Shown one piece after another: positions 6,605 to 14,283 of a DNA stretch of 64,000 nt (within the stretch, counting starts at the first letter, position 1; each line of letters starts with the position of its first letter). Below the pieces are notes generated by a model. It ran no database searches. It saw only the letters and a list, made by a program, of their open reading frames with translations, and was not told the origin of the DNA. The stretch spans positions 233-64,232 of the forward strand of contig NZ_JABSOD010000018.1 in the NCBI RefSeq assembly GCF_013283795.1, read 5' to 3'. Source of the DNA: Rheinheimera lutimaris (GTDB lineage: Bacteria; Pseudomonadota; Gammaproteobacteria; Enterobacterales; Alteromonadaceae). Position numbers and translations under genes: made by a program.

Positions 6605-7513
6605 TTAGTAAGGCCGGTAAGGTTGGAAAGTTTGCATAACCCAGTCGGTAAAAGCCCTTAAGCGGCCACTTAAATGACGGTTAGGCGGATAAATAAGATA
6701 CAGCGGAAATGCCGGGCGCTGCCAGTGCGGCAGCAGCAGTTGCAACTTACCGCTGTCGATATACGGCTGTGCCATAAACTGTGGTAGCTGGCTGATGCCC
6801 AAACCGCTTAGGGTGGCGGTAAGTTGTGCGGTGCTGTCATTTACGGACAACGGACAGCTTTGCTGCTGAATTTCCATAGAATGCTGCGCACCGCTGAAAC
6901 GCAGCGGCATCAGACGGTTGGTTTTACGCGAGCGATAATAAATGATCCGGTGTTTAGTGCTTAACTCTTCCGGCATTTGCGGTGTGCCAAAGTGTTGCAA
7001 ATAAGCCGGTGCAGCGCAGGTAACAAAGGTCAGTTCGGCAATGCGTTTGGCGATCAGCGAGGTATCGCTTAACTCGCCGCCGCGAATAACACAATCAACG
7101 TTATCGCTGAGCAAATCAATATCGGTATCGCTAACTCCCACCTCTAACTGGATCTCCGGGTATAGCTGCATAAAAGACGGTAACGCCGGCAATACAATAA
7201 AGTTGGCAATGGCCGACGCCATATCCACTTTTAACCGGCCGCGCGGTGTGCTCTGCTCATTGCTGATATTACTTTCGATGTCTTCCAGTTCGTGCAGTAA
7301 CTTAGTGGTGCGCTCGTAATAGGCTGCGCCTTCCATCGTTACCGTAACGCGCCGCGTGGTGCGATGTAGTAATTTCAGCCGTAAATGCGCTTCCAGCTCC
7401 TGTACCAGCTTGGTTACGGTAGATTTTGGCATATCGAGTAAGTCTGCGGCGCGGCTAAAGGTGCCGGTTTCCACCACTCGACAAAACACTTTGATGGCTA
7501 ACAGATGATCCAT
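6605..7513 (-). CDS. LysR-family transcriptional regulator
   Basis: 302 residues from the ATG at 7511-7513 (GAGG eight bases upstream); an upstream TTG start is less likely. Residues 1-60 form the LysR winged helix-turn-helix (AIKVFCRVVETGTFSRAADLL and KSTVTKLVQELE), and the remainder is the periplasmic-binding-like effector domain. It resembles the CrgA/AaeR-type subgroup. The target is unknown: the PagL-like gene lies downstream on the same strand, and the Gfo/Idh gene (7610) ends about 100 bp upstream. Confidence 0.92.
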   Translation of the reverse strand: MDHLLAIKVFCRVVETGTFSRAADLLDMPKSTVTKLVQELEAHLRLKLLHRTTRRVTVTMEGAAYYERTTKLLHELEDIESNISNEQSTPRGRLKVDMASAIANFIVLPALPSFMQLYPEIQLEVGVSDTDIDLLSDNVDCVIRGGELSDTSLIAKRIAELTFVTCAAPAYLQHFGTPQMPEELSTKHRIIYYRSRKTNRLMPLRFSGAQHSMEIQQQSCPLSVNDSTAQLTATLSGLGISQLPQFMAQPYIDSGKLQLLLPHWQRPAFPLYLIYPPNRHLSGRLRAFTDWVMQTFQPYRPY

Positions 7514-7609
7514 GCCGGCATACCTCAACCGCTATTGTAAGCGGCATAATAGGCAACAACTATCTGCGCTGCAATGCTAACGCCGTGCTTTTATCCGCTG
7601 CGGCCACGG

Positions 7610-8644
7610 CTAACTGCGGCACTGCCCGCGACTGAGCAATCCGGCCTGCTGATAAATCTGATCCAGCAGGCGCATATTACTAATGGCATCCGCGCCGCCG
7701 GTTAATGCTGTAGCGCTCCCTTGCAGGCAGTCTTTTACATGCTGCAGTTGATAATAATAGGTGCTATGAGAAGTACTACGGCCCGGCACACTGTATTGCC
7801 GCTCTGCGTCGGCAGTAATCACTTTAATACTGTTGCCCTGCTGTGGCGTAATCAGGCCGCTAACTTCAATGCTACCCAAACTGCCTTCCAGTACCAGGCT
7901 GGTATCGGGGCTGCGGCTTAAATGCTCTGCCATGCTGCTGCCGATATCAGCAATAGCTCCATTAGCGAACAGCAGCTGCGCCTGCATGCTAAGATCAATT
8001 TGCTGCCCGCCGCTGTTTGCACCGGCGCTGATACAGTTAGCGCTGACAACCTCTGGCTCTTGCGCGGACTCATCCTGCATTAGCGTGCGTACCCAATGCA
8101 GCGGATAACAGCCTAAATCCATCATCGCGCCGCCGCCCAAAACGGCGTCGTGGCGCAGCGAGCCGGCAAAATACGGGATCCGCACCGAAAAATTGGCGCG
8201 TAAATGGCTGATAGTGCCGATAGTACCGGCCTGCACCAGGCGCATTACCTCAACAAACAACGGATGAAAGCGGTAATGAAACGCCTCCAGCAATACCTTG
8301 CCGGCCACTTGCGCGGCCTGCACCATGGCCTCTGCCTCTGAGGCATCCATAGCAAACGGCTTTTCACACAACACATGCTTACCGTGTTCAAGCGCTTGTA
8401 TGGTCCAATATGCATGCTCTGAAGGTGGCAGGGCATTGTAAATCAGGTCGATATCATCCCGCGCCAGCAAGGCCTGATAGCAGTCGGCGACATGTAAAAT
8501 GCCATGCGCACCGGCATACTGGCGCGCCCGCTCCAGCGAAGAGGCTGCTACCGCTTGCAACACAAAGCCATCCAACTGCTGTAACGGCTGAAATATTGCT
8601 TTATCGCTGATGCGGGCTGCACCTAATAAGCCAATACGGATCAT
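7610..8644 (-). CDS. Gfo/Idh/MocA-family NAD(P)-dependent oxidoreductase
   Basis: 344 residues. The N-terminal Rossmann segment (RIGLLGAARISDKAIFQPL), NALPPSEHAYW and CEKPFAM at about residues 92-98, with the family's Lys, mark it as a Gfo/Idh/MocA oxidoreductase; GGGAMMDLGCYPLHWVR is the usual second-domain motif. Such enzymes oxidise or reduce sugars, sugar acids or cyclitols. It is the last gene of the run gluconokinase-transporter-GH94-oxidoreductase, 20 bp from GH94, so it probably acts on a related sugar or aldonate. The substrate cannot be read from the sequence. AAGGAAG precedes the start. Confidence 0.92.
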   Translation of the reverse strand: MIRIGLLGAARISDKAIFQPLQQLDGFVLQAVAASSLERARQYAGAHGILHVADCYQALLARDDIDLIYNALPPSEHAYWTIQALEHGKHVLCEKPFAMDASEAEAMVQAAQVAGKVLLEAFHYRFHPLFVEVMRLVQAGTIGTISHLRANFSVRIPYFAGSLRHDAVLGGGAMMDLGCYPLHWVRTLMQDESAQEPEVVSANCISAGANSGGQQIDLSMQAQLLFANGAIADIGSSMAEHLSRSPDTSLVLEGSLGSIEVSGLITPQQGNSIKVITADAERQYSVPGRSTSHSTYYYQLQHVKDCLQGSATALTGGADAISNMRLLDQIYQQAGLLSRGQCRS

Positions 8645-8664
8645 AGCGCTTCCTTACTCTGTTT

Positions 8665-11052
8665 TTAAACAGCTGAGCTAACAGGTAACAGCAGCTCGAC
8701 CTGATAGTGCCTACCGGCAACAATATCGCTGATAAGCGGTTCAGCTAATAAGCGGCCATCGACACTTAGTTGTGCCTTGCTGATGCCGCTTTGCCGGCGC
8801 ATAACAATACTAAACTCTGCCCCGCGAAATTGCCGTGTCAGCTTTACCTGCGGCCAATCGGTTGGCAGTTGCGGCTGAAGCAATAAGCCCTCTGCGCAGC
8901 CCTTTACGCCAAACAACCCCTCGATTAACGAGCGGTATACCCAGTGCACCGTGCCGGTATTAAATAACTGACTGGAGCGTCCGGCCGTGCGCGGAAACTG
9001 TTGGTAAGCACCGCGATAGTAATTCGGGATAAACACCGGCAACTGGCCGCGCTGCAGGCAGTCTTGCGCTGTGCTGCCTGGCAGCATTTGCCGCAATACT
9101 GCAAAGGCTTTGTCCGGCTGGTTAATCTGATACAGCGCATACAAATAAAACGCCGCTGCATGGTTATACACCGAGCCATTCTCGGCCGAGCCCGGGTGCT
9201 TTTGCGTAACCCGGCCCACATCGTCACGCATCGCGGTATAAGCCGGCGCCAGCATTTGCACGCCATAAGGCGTGGCAAGCTGGGCGTCAATTTCCGCCAG
9301 CATCAGTTGCAATTGCTCCGGATTTGCCGCACCGCTTAGCATGGCCCAGCTTTGCGGGTTCAGGTAAATACGGCCTTCAGCATCTTTACTGATACCAAAC
9401 ACCACATTGTCGTCGGTAATGCCACGGCCATACCATTTGCCGTCCCACAGGTAATGATTAACCGCCTGATTAAAACTCTGTGCATCACTGCGGTATTGCT
9501 CCGCCAGGCTCAACTCGCCCAGCTGCGCACAAGTATCCGCCCAGCAGTTAAGTGCATAGGCCGCCGCCAGCGACAACCAGCCCGATACACCACGGCCTTT
9601 GTAGCCGACCATATTCATCGGATCGCACCAGTCACCCTGTTCAATAAAACTCAGGCCGCGCTCGTCACGCTTGTGCAGCAGCCAGCTCATGGCACGGCAA
9701 ATATGTTCAAACACTGTGGCTTGCTCAGCACTGTCGCCAAAGGCGATCTGTTGCTGCAATAAGGCAGTGTCGTTGGTTTCGGCCAGATAAGCGGCTAAAC
9801 ACACCGGCAGCCAGACACATTGGTCGGTATGCGGCACCTGGTTGATATATTTCAGCTCAGCGTCGGGGTGCAGCAAAATGCCGTCCGGCATTTCACCGCT
9901 GCTGTGTTGCTGTGTCAGTGCCGTGAGTAGCGCGGTGCGAAATGCCTCTGGCCGCACATAGCTCATGCCCATATTATCCTGCAGATAATTACGGGTTTGC
10001 GGATCGGTAGTTAACCGGTTGACATCGCCATGGTAATACACTTGGCGCGGCAGCCAGTGATTAACAAAGTTATCCAGCGCCGCATCCGGTGTTTCAATCT
10101 GTATGCAGCCCTGCCCCCGGGCAATATAAGCACTGTACTGCTGCTGCGCTTTAGCAAAGCCATCCGGCGTTAAAAAATAACGCTGCCGCGCGGCGGCAAT
10201 TTCGTCATCATCCAGCGCCGGGCCAAATACAAAGCGGTACACCTGCTTTGCAGCGCCTGCCAGTTGCAGCCGGTATTGCAGCACACAGGCCGGGGTTTCA
10301 TATAAGGCATCGCCGCCATCGAGCTCAGTTTGTTGCAAAGCATCAGGCGCATGCAGGCCGCCCTCGCCTTCAAAGGCTTGCTGCGCGCATTGCCAGCTGG
10401 TGGGCACCTGCTCAGCCAGTAAAAAGGTTTTATCTTTTAACAGCTTGTTTTTAAAGTAATCGGGGTATTTTTGATACGGCGTAACCGATGAACACACAAT
10501 GGCATTCAACTCTGGCTGAAACTTTGCCGACTGGTTCATCCACGACATATACCCGACCGGAAAATACGGGTAGATACTCAGCTGTCGTGGCTGTGCGCCA
10601 AGATTTGTCACGGTAAGCTGCCACAACTCATGCGGCTCGTCCGGGCTTAGGCATAGCTGCCAATCCAGTTGCAAACCCTGCTGCTGCAGCTGCCAGCGAA
10701 TATCGCTTTTACCGGACGAAAACACAAAGCTGTCGGCTTTGCTGCGCACCGGCTCGTAGGGTACCGAGAACACCTCAGCGCTTTGCTCATCTTTAATATA
10801 AACAAAGCGGCCGGGATGATGCGCATAATACGGCTGCTCCGGCTGCATAAAGGTTTTTGCTTCCAGATTAGGCGCATGGGCATATTTGGCCGGCTCCGGT
10901 TGCATAAACTGCGCGGTGGCATAGCCACGACAGTTAAGTTGCACCATTAACTGCTTGTTCCATAAAAACGCCGCCGCCAGCGGCATCGTTGTCGGGCTGA
11001 ATAAGTCATAACGCTGGTTATTGTCACCAGGTTGCATGCCAGTGGCTGCCAT
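8665..11052 (-). CDS. GH94 glycoside phosphorylase, probable cellobionic acid phosphorylase
   Basis: 795 residues from the ATG at 11050-11052 (GGAG upstream; a TTG one codon earlier is less likely). It has the GH94 layout: an N-terminal beta-sandwich, a helical linker and an (alpha/alpha)6 barrel. GDWCDPMN at about 473-480 holds the general-acid Asp (D477) in the place of GDWND in cellobiose phosphorylase. Family enzymes break beta-glucosides with phosphate to give glucose 1-phosphate. The variant motif [15 protein letters not shown] differs from cellobiose and chitobiose phosphorylases. Together with the adjacent gluconokinase it suggests action on cellobionate, giving glucose 1-phosphate and gluconate (EC 2.4.1.321). 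The family is clear; the substrate is inferred from context. Confidence 0.85.
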   Translation of the reverse strand: MAATGMQPGDNNQRYDLFSPTTMPLAAAFLWNKQLMVQLNCRGYATAQFMQPEPAKYAHAPNLEAKTFMQPEQPYYAHHPGRFVYIKDEQSAEVFSVPYEPVRSKADSFVFSSGKSDIRWQLQQQGLQLDWQLCLSPDEPHELWQLTVTNLGAQPRQLSIYPYFPVGYMSWMNQSAKFQPELNAIVCSSVTPYQKYPDYFKNKLLKDKTFLLAEQVPTSWQCAQQAFEGEGGLHAPDALQQTELDGGDALYETPACVLQYRLQLAGAAKQVYRFVFGPALDDDEIAAARQRYFLTPDGFAKAQQQYSAYIARGQGCIQIETPDAALDNFVNHWLPRQVYYHGDVNRLTTDPQTRNYLQDNMGMSYVRPEAFRTALLTALTQQHSSGEMPDGILLHPDAELKYINQVPHTDQCVWLPVCLAAYLAETNDTALLQQQIAFGDSAEQATVFEHICRAMSWLLHKRDERGLSFIEQGDWCDPMNMVGYKGRGVSGWLSLAAAYALNCWADTCAQLGELSLAEQYRSDAQSFNQAVNHYLWDGKWYGRGITDDNVVFGISKDAEGRIYLNPQSWAMLSGAANPEQLQLMLAEIDAQLATPYGVQMLAPAYTAMRDDVGRVTQKHPGSAENGSVYNHAAAFYLYALYQINQPDKAFAVLRQMLPGSTAQDCLQRGQLPVFIPNYYRGAYQQFPRTAGRSSQLFNTGTVHWVYRSLIEGLFGVKGCAEGLLLQPQLPTDWPQVKLTRQFRGAEFSIVMRRQSGISKAQLSVDGRLLAEPLISDIVAGRHYQVELLLPVSSAV

Positions 11053-11079
11053 CAAAATAGTACTCCGGATAAAATTAAC

Positions 11080-12471
11080 TTATAGCGTGGCGGCTTCGGC
11101 CTTGCGCTGTTGCAAATCAAACTGAATTTTTGCCAGCTGGGTATTGTCCAGGCTGTAGTAGCGCATCACAAAGGCCGCCAGCAGCGCAATAACACCCGGG
11201 ATCACTGAGATCAGCAGTACTATCCCGGTTTGCGAGCCGCTGCTTTGCTGCTCATTGGCAACATAACCAATGGCCGCCAGCAACCAACCGATTAACGCTG
11301 AAGCAATAGCGCCGCCGAGTTTTTGCGAAAAGGTAGCCGCAGCAAAGGTCATGGCGGTGGCCCTGCGCCCGGTGCGCCATTCGTTATAATCGGCCGTGTC
11401 GGCATACATTGAAAACGCCAGTGGTGATTTGGGCCCCAGCACAAAGCCGATCGCCAGATTGAGCGCAAAAATAACGCCCACAGCATCAGAGGGCACAAAG
11501 TACAAACTGATGGAAAGCATCCCTGCTAAGGACATCAGTAAAACCATCAGGCGCTTTTTATCAATAAAGCGCGTCATCAGCGGTGTGGCGGCAGCCCCCA
11601 ATGCTAATGCCAGCATATAGGAGGATAAAAACTCGCCGACTAAATCAGGCCGCTCGACATAGTATTTAAAGTAGTACACCCCGCTGCCGGCCCGCATGGT
11701 AATGGTGACCATAATAATCAGCGCCAGCGCAAACAGCACCAGCCAGGGTTTGTTGTTCTTTAAATCTGCCAAATCCTGCCTTACCGTACCAGGTTGCAGG
11801 CTTAGCGGCGCGATACGCTCTTTAGTGGTCAGAAAGGTAATTAAAAACATCAGCGCTGCAGCAATGCCAAATACCAGCATCGTCAGCTGCCAGCCCAGCA
11901 CATCATCGCCCTGCCCCAACAGCGGCACTAATTTGGGCGTTAAATAAGTTACCAGGATACCGCCACTAAAACCGCCGATAAAACGAAAGCTCACCAGAGT
12001 AGTGCGCTGCTGGCTATCGCTGGTAATCACACCGGACAATGCCGAGTAAGGAATATTAATCGCGGTATACACCAGCATTAACAACGTATAGGTGCCGTAA
12101 GCCCACACCAGTTTGCCGGTTTCACCTAAATCCGGCGTGCTGTAGGTCAGCACGCCGGCCCCGGCCAGCGGTAGCGCCAGCCAGAGCAAATAGGGCCGGA
12201 ATTTACCAAAGCGGCTGCGGGTGCGGTCGGCAATGGCACCCATTAACGGATCGGTAAAGGCATCGACTATTTTGGTTACCAGCATCATGGTGCCGGCTGC
12301 CGCGGCGGAGATACCAAACACATCGGTGTAGTAAATCAGCAAAAAGGCGGAAATATTCGCCCAGTAGAAGTTAAAGCCCATATCACCGAGGCCGTAACCG
12401 ATTTTTTCGCGCAGCCCCACCGGTGCCGCGCTTTGCTGTTGTGTCGGGTGTTGCTTTACTGTAACTGTCAT
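11080..12471 (-). CDS. GPH-family (MFS) sugar:cation symporter
   Basis: 463 residues with about 12 membrane helices. The opening EKIGYGLGDMGFNFYWANI and the following LIYYTDVFG are typical of glycoside-pentoside-hexuronide:cation symporters (MelB/GPH). It lies between gluconokinase and the GH94 phosphorylase on the same strand, 27 bp from GH94, so it is the likely inner-membrane carrier for the disaccharide that the phosphorylase splits. AACAGGGT precedes the ATG. Substrate specificity is an inference from position. Confidence 0.93.
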   Translation of the reverse strand: MTVTVKQHPTQQQSAAPVGLREKIGYGLGDMGFNFYWANISAFLLIYYTDVFGISAAAAGTMMLVTKIVDAFTDPLMGAIADRTRSRFGKFRPYLLWLALPLAGAGVLTYSTPDLGETGKLVWAYGTYTLLMLVYTAINIPYSALSGVITSDSQQRTTLVSFRFIGGFSGGILVTYLTPKLVPLLGQGDDVLGWQLTMLVFGIAAALMFLITFLTTKERIAPLSLQPGTVRQDLADLKNNKPWLVLFALALIIMVTITMRAGSGVYYFKYYVERPDLVGEFLSSYMLALALGAAATPLMTRFIDKKRLMVLLMSLAGMLSISLYFVPSDAVGVIFALNLAIGFVLGPKSPLAFSMYADTADYNEWRTGRRATAMTFAAATFSQKLGGAIASALIGWLLAAIGYVANEQQSSGSQTGIVLLISVIPGVIALLAAFVMRYYSLDNTQLAKIQFDLQQRKAEAATL

Positions 12472-12523
12472 ACCCTGTTATCCATTATTATGCATTGTTA
12501 TGGCATCAGCTCTGCGGCTGAAT

Positions 12524-12539
12524 ATGATAGCGCAATCAG
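12524..12539. promoter_or_regulatory. Possible third, weaker LacI-type operator
   Basis: ATGATAGCGCAATCAG keeps GCGCAA and the ATGAT half of the operator seen at 13119 and 16948, with a few mismatches. It lies between the gluconokinase stop and the transporter start, where an internal promoter could be controlled. Weak evidence. Confidence 0.35.
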
Positions 12540-12547
12540 GTGTCGCT

Positions 12548-13060
12548 TTACGCTGCTAAAAACTGTGTTATCTGCTGTACCAGCTTTGCTGCCGGCAACG
12601 TGATATCCAGTATGGTTATATCATTTTCATTGTCGCAACTTTGCATGGTCAGTAACTGGCTTTGCAGCATGGCCGCTGGCATAAAATGGTTTTGCCGCTG
12701 CGCCAGCCGCTGTGCCAGCAAAGTGGCGTCGCCATGCAGGTAAAAGAAATGCGCGTTGTCGGCGCTGCTGCGAATTTGCTGACGATGGCGGGCAATTAAA
12801 CCGGAGTAACTTAACACGCAAGGCTGCTTTGCCAGTTTGCAGGTACTAAGCTCACTACACAGTGCCTGCACCCAGCTTTCGCGCAAATGCTCAGCCAACG
12901 GTATGCCGCCGGCCATCATTTGTTTGGCCTCGGGGCTGTGAAAATCGTCGCCCTCAATAAAGCGCCAGCCCAGCTGCTGCGCCAGTAACCGGCCAACGGT
13001 AGACTTGCCGCTGCCGGCTACGCCCATAATCACAATAGTTCTGCTTACTGTCGCGCGCAT
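12548..13060 (-). CDS. gntK: Gluconokinase
   Basis: The frame is open to 13153, but the ATG at 13058-13060 gives 170 residues, the normal length of GntK/GnoK kinases; the longer N-terminus has no family counterpart. Walker A is GVAGSGKS at 13-20, followed by EGDDFHSPEAKQMMAGG, the gluconate kinase substrate segment. It phosphorylates D-gluconate to 6-phosphogluconate, which feeds the pentose-phosphate or Entner-Doudoroff route. It heads the minus-strand catabolic genes and is divergent from the LacI regulator, with the operator between them. The gluconate released by the neighbouring GH94 enzyme would be its substrate. Confidence 0.93.
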   Translation of the reverse strand: MRATVSRTIVIMGVAGSGKSTVGRLLAQQLGWRFIEGDDFHSPEAKQMMAGGIPLAEHLRESWVQALCSELSTCKLAKQPCVLSYSGLIARHRQQIRSSADNAHFFYLHGDATLLAQRLAQRQNHFMPAAMLQSQLLTMQSCDNENDITILDITLPAAKLVQQITQFLAA

Positions 13061-13118
13061 AATAAGCTGCTGTTTCCTGTTAGTGTTGCTTGTTGTCTCA
13101 GAGCTTAAACCAGCACCA

Positions 13119-13134
13119 ATGATTGCGCAACCAT
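13119..13134. promoter_or_regulatory. LacI-family operator between gntK and the regulator gene
   Basis: ATGATTGCGCAACCAT is a 16-bp near-perfect palindrome around the TTGCGCAA centre (one mismatched pair), as expected for a LacI/GalR-family site. It lies about 58 bp from both divergent starts. The identical 16-mer recurs upstream of the TonB-dependent receptor at 16948. Confidence 0.8.
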
Positions 13135-13191
13135 TTTGACTAACAACCCGCAATACAGTATTGTCATGTAAAAGATTGCAGAGCTAAGCTT

Positions 13192-14193
13192 ATGAGCAGG
13201 AAGCCAAATTTAAAAGACGTTGCCAAGGTAGCCGGTGTAAGCGCCATCACGGTGTCGCGGGTATTGACAGATCCAACCAAGGTATCTGACAAATTACGCA
13301 ATAAAGTAGAAAAAGCGGTGCATGAAATTGGCTATATCCGCAACCATGCCGCCAGTGCGCTGGCGTCAAAAAAATCCGGCGTGCTGGCGGTGATTATTCC
13401 GTCGCTATCCAATATCGTCTTTAACGATGTACTGCAAGGTATTTATCAGGCGGTTAAAGCAAAAAATTTGCAGGTATTACTCGGCGACTGCCATTATTCG
13501 CCGCTGATCGAAGAACAGCTGATTGCCACCCTGCTCAGCCAGTCGCCGGAAGGCTTTATCGTTACCGGCACGGCGCAAACCGATTACGCCCGTAAGCTGT
13601 TATTACAGGCCGATATTCCGGTGGTGCAGATAATGGAGCTGACCAACCAGCCAATAGATATGAATATTGGCTTTTCGCACTATCAGGCCAGTTACGATAT
13701 GACCAAACATTTGCTGCAACAAGGCTATCGCGCCCCGGCCTTTGTCGGCGCCCGCATGGACCCGCGTACCCAGCAGCGGCTGGCCGGCTTTAAACAAGCC
13801 ATAGCCGATTGGCCGGAGCCGTGCCGCAGCTTTATTCAAACCACAGTGCAACCGTCGTCGATTAAACTGGGCGGCCAGTTACTGCAGGCGGTGATTGCCG
13901 AATCAGATAACCAGTGCGATGCAGTATTTTGCTGTAATGATGATCTGGCGCTGGGCGCCATGTTTGAAAGCAAACGGATGAATTTAAACGTTCCCAAAGA
14001 TATCGCCATTTGTGGCTTTAATGATTTGGAAGCATCAGCCCTGGTAGAGCCGGCCATCACATCTGTAGCATCACCGCGTGCAGAAATGGGCCGCCAGGCA
14101 GTAGAAATGTTGTTTAGCGCCGCCGGCAAAGGCCGCCATGCGGTGGCACCGGTGGATGTCGGCTACAGTATTATGGTGCGCAGCTCCACCTGA
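13192..14193 (+). CDS. LacI-family transcriptional regulator (GntR-like) of the sugar-acid locus
   Basis: 333 residues. Residues 5-50 are the LacI helix-turn-helix (LKDVAKVAGVSAITVSRVL) plus hinge, and the rest is the periplasmic-binding-type effector domain. It resembles gluconate repressor GntR of E. coli in length and N-terminus. The gene is divergent from gluconokinase, and two exact copies of a LacI-like operator (13119, 16948) flank the locus, so it very probably controls the catabolic run and the receptor gene, with a sugar acid as the inducer. A good terminator follows. Confidence 0.93.
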   Translation: MSRKPNLKDVAKVAGVSAITVSRVLTDPTKVSDKLRNKVEKAVHEIGYIRNHAASALASKKSGVLAVIIPSLSNIVFNDVLQGIYQAVKAKNLQVLLGDCHYSPLIEEQLIATLLSQSPEGFIVTGTAQTDYARKLLLQADIPVVQIMELTNQPIDMNIGFSHYQASYDMTKHLLQQGYRAPAFVGARMDPRTQQRLAGFKQAIADWPEPCRSFIQTTVQPSSIKLGGQLLQAVIAESDNQCDAVFCCNDDLALGAMFESKRMNLNVPKDIAICGFNDLEASALVEPAITSVASPRAEMGRQAVEMLFSAAGKGRHAVAPVDVGYSIMVRSST

Positions 14194-14210
14194 ACTGCAG
14201 CATAAATAGT

Positions 14211-14237
14211 AAAGCCGCTGGAGTCAGCGGCTTTTTT
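14211..14237 (+). terminator. Terminator of the LacI regulator gene
   Basis: Stem AAGCCGCTG/CAGCGGCTT with a short loop followed by TTTTTT, between the convergent regulator and TonB-dependent receptor genes. Confidence 0.88.
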
Positions 14238-14283
14238 ATGGCTAATTTTACTTAGCTATTGCGGTTTGCATATTCCGGCTTAG

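Noticed and set aside
9001-10454. Plus-strand open frames opposite the GH94 gene
   Set aside because: No ribosome sites or domains; explained by the high G+C third codon positions of the GH94 gene.
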